Source: Fusarium oxysporum f. sp. lycopersici 4287 (taxonomy: Eukaryota > Ascomycota > Sordariomycetes > Hypocreales > Nectriaceae). From it: 64,000 bases of DNA. A model generated the notes under the pieces. It was given only the letters and a program-made list of their open reading frames with translations, was not told the DNA's origin and made no database searches. Where the stretch lies: positions 945,917 through 1,009,916 of the forward strand of contig NC_030999.1 of assembly GCF_000149955.1 (NCBI RefSeq), given 5' to 3'. How positions within the stretch are numbered: the first letter of the stretch is position 1; every line of letters begins with the position of its first letter. The position numbers were made by a program, and so were the translations under genes. Of the stretch, positions 55,958 through 64,000 are shown piece after piece.

Positions 55958-56719
55958 TTGTTCCTGCGTTCCCAACATAATAGCCTAACCCAGCCAGTGT
56001 CGGATTCACCATCAACCTCCGACATGGAAGAAGAATTCCAGTTTCCCGACGAGACTTGCGACAAGCTTGGGCTAAGCATCGCCGAGTTGGAAATGCTGTT
56101 AAAGAACTTTAATACTGTGGAGATCGGGCTTGTGGACGCGACAACTAGCCACTATCTATTCAAAGAGGCATGCCGGAAAAGCGACAGTCAAGACGAGTTA
56201 GAAGAAGAGCTTCGAAAAACTCGACAAGATCTGGTAATGCGTCTCAATGAGAAGGCTCGTGGAGTTCGGCAACTGGTGTTATATAATGACGTGGTTGATC
56301 CAAACATCGCAGACAGATGTGACTTCCTTGCCGGCAGATTCACATTGGGAGAATTCATTCATATAGTCGGAATGTTAGCTGGAGGTGAGGATTACGGGCA
56401 AGCGCCATGGATTCGTAAGTGGATGCCCATTTCCACTTGGGACCAACTTTAACTCCGATAAGGAAAACGCCGTGGCCCGAAGCAAATCGACCGAAGTGAG
56501 AGGTCGTCGCATTGCCGTGAGCATGGGACTAATGAAAACGTCCATGATAAGTCTCGAGGTATAACGAGAATAAACCCGAAAAGGACAGAGAAGACCCTTA
56601 GGAAACAGTCGGGCCCAGTCTCTCCGAAGATAAAAGGGAGTCCACAAGTAACAGGTCCAAACAAGACACCACGCCGAAGCGAACGGCTTGCTAAAAAAGC
56701 AAAAGCTGGCACCGTTTAA
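55958..56719 (+). CDS. Small acidic-then-basic protein divergent from the pseudokinase gene, two exons
   Basis: Exon 1 is 55958-56414, the intron 56415-56462 (GTAAGT..AAG, 48 bp) and exon 2 56463-56719, giving 237 residues. A second ATG at 56024 (MEEEFQFPDET) may be the true start. The first 150 residues are helical and acidic (LGLSIAELEMLLKNFNTVEI; SQDELEEELRKTRQDLVMRL). The second exon is strongly basic and ends RRSERLAKKAKAGTV, like nuclear fungal proteins. I do not recognise the family. The very short spacer suggests a shared promoter with the pseudokinase gene. Confidence 0.65.
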
Positions 56720-59700
56720 AAGGCCTTGGAGATATAACGCCTACTTCTAATGCCGCCGGGATACTATATGCTATGGACCTAAATCGAAGTAATACCTTTT
56801 CACTACTTCCGTAAAGCCTGCTGCACTACAGAAGCCCTGGCGATCAGTCTGAGACGTTCTCTACTTCCTAAATTACTAACTATTTCAACATTGCTTTGCA
56901 AATACTCAGTCTCTCGAATGCAATTCATAGGAAGCCTGCAGTGAATGTCTTGCTTCCCCCTCGACATCGCCGCATCATTAGGCAGACATAATGAGCACAG
57001 GTATATTATAACGACCAGCAATATACATCTCGCGTAGGACGAGAACATGTCGCCAAGACTTCCCAGTCTGCTATGCCGATGCGGAACCAAGGCGTCATAC
57101 TCAGTAGGTATACCCAGTAGGCATACACACTTTGGCGTCCTCTTCACGTCGGTAGCTCACACTTCGCCACAAGAGATAGAGGCCAGGCCACTAGCACACG
57201 AACGCAGAAGCGAGCATCCTCCCCTCTCACCATGGCACGATGGATGTCTTTTTCTCCATCCACGAAGATCCCTTCCCGGAGGCCACCAGCTCGTATCCGT
57301 GCTCTCATCGTCTGATCGATGCTCTTGGCTGGACTGACGACTGGGGTGCCGAGACGAGGGCTTCCTGGCGTGGCGAAAACGCAACCAGCTTCGATCGAAT
57401 CTTGAGAAGCTGTGACAGAGGAAGGAAGCAAGAAAGGTCTCGAGATGTCTCATCCTTGATACTGTATTGCCATTTTTGCCGATCTGGTGCCATGCGTTGA
57501 GCAGGTGGGGTGGCAGTCAAGGAAGGATGCGCACGTCCACGGCGTTCAGCGGGATGACGGTGGTGTTCGGCGTCTCGATTCGGACGATCTACCTGAGCGG
57601 AAACTGGTCACTGCTTTTCAAGCTGGCGGCGGGTGATGCCAGACTGGCAAGGCGATGTAGGTTGATCACCTTGCCATTGGACGTCCTGCTCTGCTTGGGT
57701 GGCGCCTCGGTCGTGGTAGGCCCATGCTATGTCGAATTGGTATGGCTATGGGGAGAGCCATGCATATTATTTGCCTCGGAGATGAGACCGTAAGTCCAGG
57801 CGCGTTAATGTTTGAGCGCGGGACCAGAGGAAACGCTAGCAGAGGAGGGTGCGCTGTTTGTAGAGAGGCACTGTGTTCGAATGTGGGCTAAGCTTAACTG
57901 TGCAAACAGACGCGTGTCGAGTGATTTGGGCGGGACACGTTGCGCGATGCTTGTCGCGTATCGCGTTCTGCTCTACGCGAGGCGACAATCAACCATTACT
58001 TAGTCATCCGATGACACTAGCAGCGCGTTCCTTGTCGAGGATCAGGGGCCGAAAATTCCAGTCAACAAGATTAGCGAGATCTTTTTCGCGATTTGAACAA
58101 TTCATAGTTTCTCGATCTGACTAATCAAGCGATTCTGTATGCCCCCTATAATTTACATGCCGATGATTCATTTGACTGGCTATCATCGGACAGAAGTCGA
58201 TGTAGTCTCCCCCAGAGTGCAGGAAAGTGTTGCACGGCAGACTAGCTGCTGCTTTGAGCAGGTTGCCAGGGAACTTGAGGGATACGCTATCATCCGCTCC
58301 GACCTTTATATCAGCCTCCTCGCGGAATAATATGCATTCACCTTCCTAATATTACGAAACTAGTCTCTATAATATTAAAAGTAAAAACTAGGATAAAGTA
58401 GCTTGGGCGGCCTTACCAAGATACTTGTCTGCTATTGGAGTTTGCACGTGATGATGCAATTCCGAGAACTGGCCACGATCCTCTCGCGTCACCGTTTCTC
58501 AACGGAACCGTCATCACGACTAGCATCGTCGAATACGGTTACGGAAACGCTAAAACTGTAAGGCAGCCTATCCCCCTTGTTTCAGACACTAGCCTGAACT
58601 GCGGCTGATTTTGAACCAGTAGCCAACCGACAAGTTGATTAAACTGGGGAAAATGCGGGATAATTCTCCACTCAGAGAAATTCAGGGGTTCCGATCCAGT
58701 CTGCCGCCGCCAACTTTATCATCGGCCCAAATCCAGGCGCCATCCGCTGAAAGGTACATTGGTCAGCACATCCAGATACTGCCCACATGTCACGGCAAAG
58801 CGGAGAACACCCTCCTGCTGGAGGACAGGGATAGGGAATACGTTCTCTGGCCGATTTCGTTATCAAAGCACATCCTGTCTGCAAGACCGATGCAGCGGAA
58901 CCGTCAGATAACAAGCCCGTAAAGCATGTTCCAGCACGGCGTAAATGGAAAGGCCACAAGCAAAACATAGAACGTCGAATCATGAAAGTCAAATGACAAT
59001 TACGGCTGGTCGGTTAGCGTCGGCTGGCACATCGATGATGCAAGGCCGACATCGGTTCGAAAAGAATCCTTCACGCCGTCGTGTCACGTGCTCGCTTAGA
59101 TGAGAAACCGTTTGTTGAAAGAAAGTATTTTGCACTGTGTAGAGAAAAAAATCACTCTACCTTTCATTTGTGTACAATCTGAGGTCGTGCGCGAAATGTG
59201 TTCATGTTAGTCCTAGCCAAGCTTGTAGCGTCGGACTTACTCGAAGACATTGCCCATAGATTTGTGGCCATAAATCCGTCTGTATGCTTCCGAGTAACAT
59301 GCGCATATGGACCAAATCACAGTCCGTCAATAGCGAATACCATATTGGTTCTTCTATATCAAATTGTTTCTAAGTTACTCCTCTTGGGATCGTAAAGCAA
59401 GTCAATCAACCATCCATAATTGATGTTTCTCGGGTCTTACAATGCGGGCTGAACCTGGTTCAAGTATATGGCCATAATTTGGGCATCGAACAAGTAGCTT
59501 TCTCATGTGAGTCAATTTCTATCGTCCAGAATTTCCATCCGATGAACGTACTCTTCAGCCAAACTAATGGGCCAAAATCCATGATTTTGGGCGAATGTCG
59601 CGCAATAGGAGCACTAAAAGGCTCGCCTCGTGCCACGAGAAAACATTTATGGAATATGTCAAGTCGCTCTAGCTCCTCCTGGGCGGTATCAGTCAGGGTG

Positions 59701-59977
59701 TCATTGGACTTTTGATGATTGGTGTAAGCTTACCGAGTCGATAGGAAAAACGTATGTACCGCGCTTCCATGAGCCATAGAAGCGACCATAGATCCAGCAA
59801 CCATTTTCGAGGTGCTTCTCCTCGGATTCGGTATTACTAGAGGATAGAATCACAAACAATGAGTCTGATTGGGGCACCAGAAACGTGGGTGCAAGACGTA
59901 CCTTAACATCACAAACCGCAAAAGACCCCCACGTCGTGATGAGTGTGGCAAACGTTTCAAATGAGGTGGATTTTTCA
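56720..59977. other. Intergenic, no gene supported
   Basis: Several 60- to 115-codon open frames exist on both strands (for example 57467-57793 plus and 56803-57147 minus), but none has a motif or splice-compatible continuation. CACGTGATGATGC near 58446 also occurs near 43446. Confidence 0.45.
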
Positions 59978-60863
59978 GGCAAGAGAGAACAAAGGATTGG
60001 CTAGGCAGCTAATACCCGTCTCGCCTAAGGATTCGCAGCAGCACCGCATAGTCCTGCAAGTCTCTGTCGTACATCATGCTTAGCTGCACCACATCGCTCT
60101 TGTGTACGTTAAGCTGGAAGATTCGTAGATTAGTGGCCATCAGTAAGGTGTAGTTGCCGCACCCGACAGTTTTGATTCGACGACTCGTGTGGACCACCAC
60201 ACAGAACACACTTTGGCTCGAAGGCTTGGCAGTCTTGATGACGATGACTCGTCTCCGCGCACTTGCTGGATCTTTGTGTCTTACTGCAGGCAAAGGCCTT
60301 GTGGCCAATCCCCCAGCAGTTGTAGCACTGAGCTGGGCCTTGGCGTCGCTCAAACATGTTGGTGCTGCCACATCCCTGATGAGCTGCACCTCCGCCTCGT
60401 CTTGGCACACTGCCTTGATGCGATCCGCATTCCTCACATCCTTCACCAAGGTGGCACATCGCCAGTTCGGCCGGCCGCTTTCCTCGTCCATACCTTTTCT
60501 TCGATAGCTTGGCGCACTTCTCCGACCTGCGCTTTGTCCCTGTCCTCCTCGCTGACTCGTGACGTGTCTATGGTACAGAACAGTGTATCCGTGAAGGAAG
60601 ATGGCGTCGTGCGCATGGAAGAGAGGGCGCGGACGTTGCTTGGCTGGCTTGTAGGTGCGGTGCGGGCTACATCTGCATACGATGGCTGTGGACTCGGCTG
60701 GACATTGCTGGGGAGACTGTCAACCATCACGTTCAGCTGGCTCTTTACTTGCTGCACCTCCTCTTTGGCTTGTTTCACCTCCTCCTTCGCCAGTAGTGTC
60801 GCTTCTTTGGCCTGTCTTGTGTCCTACTTGACTTGTTTCATCTCCTCGCGCAGCTGCAGTTAA
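59978..60863 (-). mobile_element. LINE relic: ORF1 plus the two ends of ORF2 (internally deleted)
   Basis: Minus strand. ORF1 begins with a coiled-coil region (KEEVKQAKEEVQQVKSQLNV), then SYADVARTAP, a frameshift near 60490, and three CCHC knuckles (CYNCWGIGHKAFAC, a degenerate second, CVLCGGPHESSNQNC). The start of ORF2 follows (NLRIFQLNVHKSDVVQLSMM, the beginning of the endonuclease), but after about 30 residues it jumps to the ORF2 end LRILRRDGY, stop, and the 3' untranslated start. Most of the endonuclease, RT and RNase H are deleted. Its 3' part (59978-60041) matches 27501-27564. Confidence 0.78.
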
Positions 60864-63411
60864 GCACGTCCCATTGGACATCAATATAGCTAATCTTAGC
60901 AGAGCTTTCCTCCAGCAGCGTCCCCCATCTAGTTCGAACCTTACAGCATTTGGATATCTCTATTGAGTATATGCACAGTAACCGACTGCCTAATGCCAGG
61001 CAAGATGCTGATATTATCTTCACAAATTGACCGAATGGCATAGCGCCATGGACTGACAAATGGCAACCGACCAAATTGTTGCCGAGGCCATTAACTCCGT
61101 CCCCGTCCTCTCATTCCACCACGGCGCGTCACATCATGACGTTTGAACGCAATTTCTTACATCAAAACGCATCGCAACATCATCGTCACCCCGCGATGCG
61201 CCATCTACGATGCAATCACCAACGCCAAAGTCTCTTCACAGGCTAGGCATCGATAATCCGTGGTTCGCTGTGCATCCTCTATTCTGGACATTACAGCACT
61301 TCGACTCTGCTATCACTACCTCTTCATCACCCTCGAGCGTCGCCGACAAGGACCTCGCACTTCATTCCCGCCGTCTAGCAAAGATCCGCCCACCAATTCT
61401 TAAGTCAATTTCTGTCGGCCGCTTGCTGCGTCATCCTGGCAGTCCGTTGGAGAAAGTTGATGGCTCTGCTCCTTTCCTCTTCTCTGGCCGTAGCGTGCAT
61501 TTACTAGAATGCCATGTCTTCTAGATGCGCGCAACAGGCATCCAATAGTAGTCGATTGTTGGGTATTACAACTATAACAATATTGCTCGGGAGCGACAAC
61601 GAGCGCTGACGCCAAAATCGAATCCTACCGGTGGCTAGAATTATCCCGTGTCGAGAATATATCAGCGTCGATTGCGCAACGTGGCACCCGCGCTATGTTT
61701 TTAAGATCCGTACTTGGTCTGTATTTTGTCGTCCTTGGCTCAATTACAATGGCGAAGGCGTCAATCTATCTCCGTTCGCAGCTCAAAGCCCCGACAGGAG
61801 CACACCATGTTGAACAATCATGATCTGGATGAGTAAGTTCAGCTGTTGCAGATGGTGCGCAAAGACTAACTGGGCGACAGATTTATTCTCTTCAAGATCA
61901 GGGTGGTACCTACGATGGTGCTTATGGGCTGAATCACGCGCAAGGCGGCAACTGTCTTGACAGGGTTTGTGGATCGTCTTGAAGTGGAAGAGTCTTTCGA
62001 GGCCGAGGACCGAGAGCTCGGCAGCGAGGGACGATCGAAAATTGTGCGATGGTCCGATAGGCTCCTGCTATAATTGTCTGAACTTGGAGCCTTTGTACGC
62101 TGGCTTTGCTTGGATTGCTTTTCGGGGCTGCTTTCCCCAAGTATCCTGTTTTGATCCTCATTCACTACCTGTATCTATGATCCAAACTGCTTGCTTTCTG
62201 TTGGAGAAATAGAGACTTCCGTCTCTTCTTCCTCCGTCTTTTCAGCCACCTATTATTACTTCTTGGAATATTCGCTTCGTTCCTTCACGCTAAGGCTCTG
62301 TCGGTGCTCATGCACCACCATACTTCGCGACCATGATACATACAGTCTCCCCCAGCTGTCGGCTTTGTCTATAAGATAGCCTCCCTTATTGAAACCTCCA
62401 AGGCTCTTCAAATGCATCAAATTCCATTTCTTTCTGTTCTTGTCGCCTTCGGCTGGGTTCCTATGTAGCTATGTATTCATCCTCTATATATGTATCGTTG
62501 CTAGCAATAGCCACAGTAGTAGACAACAACAAGCTCCATATGGTGTGATGCTCCGCTCGTCGCGAGGTGTCGGATTACTGAGTATGAGAGCCCCTGCGCG
62601 GTTTCCTCAGACGTTGTCGGGTAACGAAGGGGACACAATCCCTCCTCACCTCGTTTTGAAGGGCGACAGTAGACAAGTCTGTCTGATCTGTAGTATTGTT
62701 TGGCATCGTTTGCAGCATGCCGGATGTCTGGTGCTCCGCCGCGCAGGGGGTGGTACCGTTCTGTCCGACGTCTCGCCATAACGGGATGTTGCGAGCCTTG
62801 TCGAGACGGGCCTACCGGCAAAAACTCATATGTGACTATATGTTTTGTTTGGAAGCTGTCGTTTTGTGTGCTCGGGCTCCGTTGTCGCCCAGGTAAGGTC
62901 AACATCGTTTGTGGATACGTGGTTTTCGTGGCATGCTCTGAGTACATTGGGCTCGGAACATCATCAAATAGCAAGAACGAATTTCTGGAACAACAGCCGC
63001 ACACTGCATCGTAATGGCTTTAACGGGCCAGATATCTTAAAGGCCACATCACGAGCGAGAAAAGAGCGCGAAACAACTAGGCGGTATTGGGGCGATCGAG
63101 GTAACCGAAAAAAAAAAAAGGCAGCCACGTGCTGGGCTTTCAAATGACGCGTGAGAGGGGATTATTAGACTAAGTAGCAAATGTCGGTGCCAGTCCCACG
63201 TGATGTGACCATTTAAGGGATGCCGATCCTCTCGGACGCATGTAACTTGAACCAACCACAACAACAAATCACCACCAATTTCGGGTTGGCTTTATCGCGG
63301 CAGACTGCAACTAGGCTCTCCGGTGTCACGTTTGTTGTCGCTTGAAATCCCTCTCCTACGGTGGTTCGACGAAAGAAGCCAACGATACGTTAAATCCTCG
63401 ACCACACTACA
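60864..63411. other. Intergenic, no gene supported
   Basis: Open frames such as 61866-62165 and 62501-63004 on the minus strand and 61210-61524 on the plus strand lack motifs. An A12 run lies at about 63108-63119. Confidence 0.45.
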
Positions 63412-63988
63412 ATGGGGACTCGAGGACTTGAAATAGTGCGCTTCTGCGGGCGCTACTATATTCACTACCACCAATACGACGCCTATTTCGAGGGCCTTGG
63501 TGCCAGAATAGTCGCGAAGATCCCCGCCGACGGCGATGGGTATCAGAGTATGCTGTGAAAGAAATTCGTGCCTTGTGGTATGCTAACGGCTTGCATCATG
63601 GATCAATGCGACACGAGAGAAATATGCGGCGAAAGAACGTGCGCTTGAAGAAAACGTCTACGAAATTCGCGACGGAATCGAACCTGATCATTCTCAGTAC
63701 GATGACTTGGCCGCGCTTCCTTCTGAGCTTCCACGGCTGGGTCACTGCGACGCCGAATACATTTACATCATCAACCTCGACAACGAGATCCTCACCATGA
63801 ACAACGGCATACACTGGAAGCTGGGCAATATACCACGAAACGACCTGTGGCTTCGCGCCATCGCTGACAGCATCTATCCGTATAAGCCGACCATTTCCCT
63901 CGATGTTTGTCCAGAAGAACACATAGCTTCACCAGCTCTGGAGCTTCCCACACCGGACTCGATGATGGGGTACATTTTCTCACCGTAG
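63412..63988 (+). CDS. Conserved fungal gene (MGTRGLE family) with a non-AG acceptor, possibly a pseudogene
   Basis: Exon 1 (63412-63547) reads MGTRGLEIVRFCGRYYIHYH and continues to GDGYQ, a start I recognise from a conserved fungal family of unknown function. The donor GTATGC is at 63548. The second coding block is clear from TGG 63599 (WINATREKYAAKERALEENV, LPRLGHCDAEYIYIINLDNE, NNGIHWKLGNIPRNDLWLRA, YPYKPTISLDVCPEEHIASP) to TAG 63986-63988. To keep frame the intron must end at 63596, where the sequence is CAT and not CAG. At the 3' end the frame +1 reads VHFLTVVPKT after the MMG codons, which looks more like the family than YIFSP, so a 1-bp change may also have cut the end. The gene may continue beyond the window. 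Confidence 0.65.
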
Positions 63989-64000
63989 TTCCAAAAACGG

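Noticed and set aside
56803..57800. Open frames of 80 to 115 codons on both strands
   Set aside because: No motif, no splice-compatible extension, and overlapping frames of similar length on both strands suggest chance.
61866..62165. 99-codon serine-rich minus-strand frame
   Set aside because: Low complexity, no start context or homology I recognise.
62501..63004. 167-codon minus-strand frame
   Set aside because: Composition is not protein-like and overlapping plus-strand frames are nearly as long; no recognised domain.
1..64000. Starship giant transposon carrying the NLR cargo
   Set aside because: NLRs are common Starship cargo, but no DUF3435 tyrosine-recombinase captain or matching boundary repeats were recognised in the window.
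1..64000. Strong repeat-induced point mutation across the region
   Set aside because: A few stop codons fit C-to-T change, but the Copia and hAT elements and NLR copy B keep long intact frames and LTRs with no visible difference, which argues against heavy mutation of this kind here.

Overview
The window is nuclear DNA of a filamentous ascomycete (Pezizomycotina). Genes are split by short 45-70 bp GT-AG introns, and the families are typically fungal: PNP-NACHT-ankyrin NLRs, Fungal_trans_2-type regulators, LaeA-like methyltransferases and CorA-like membrane proteins. The repeats are Copia, Tad-like LINE and hAT elements. Species cannot be told from the sequence. Gene density is low, transposons are plentiful and many genes are broken, which suggests an accessory or fast-evolving compartment. 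Three runs of N (32757-33116, 39590-39921, 48994-49148) are assembly gaps.

Left part (1-27 kb): a divergent pair of PNP-NACHT-ankyrin NLR genes. Copy A (minus, runs off the left edge) has four single-base insertions in its repeat array. Copy C (plus) is a pseudogene with a stop codon and a 4-bp duplication in the NACHT domain. They are followed by a degenerate unknown gene, a six-exon CorA-like membrane protein (9448-10858), a small orphan gene, about 4 kb of decayed repeats, a Fungal_trans_2-like regulator (17053-18546), a PD-(D/E)XK-like accessory gene (22038-23340), a LINE RT scrap and an eight-exon LaeA-like methyltransferase (25707-27197).

Middle part (27-43 kb): a transposon-built block. 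A truncated V-ATPase subunit D pseudogene is followed by a structurally complete Copia element (28646-33996; 206-bp LTRs with no difference seen, 5-bp target duplication GGAAG). Its gag and pol share one frame and are separated by a single TGA. Next is a 5'-truncated LINE fused in frame to a broken UDP-glycosyltransferase, then a dehydrogenase/epimerase gene split by a hAT element (39230-42514) with a perfect 8-bp target duplication.

Right part (43-64 kb): NLR copy B (44538-48132), a complete PNP-NACHT-ankyrin gene of about 1162 residues that is the inverted paralogue of copy A. After it come an APH-like kinase, a partial kinase-like gene, a relic of the 17-kb regulator family, a divergent pair (pseudokinase-like protein plus small basic protein), an internally deleted LINE, and a conserved fungal gene at the right edge with a non-canonical splice acceptor.

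The likely biology is non-self recognition. The NLRs pair a nucleoside-phosphorylase effector with a NACHT switch and highly similar ankyrin repeats that vary at a few fixed positions. Duplication, probable gene conversion and transposon insertion are visibly reshaping the locus. Most other genes are independent and form no operon-like pathway.
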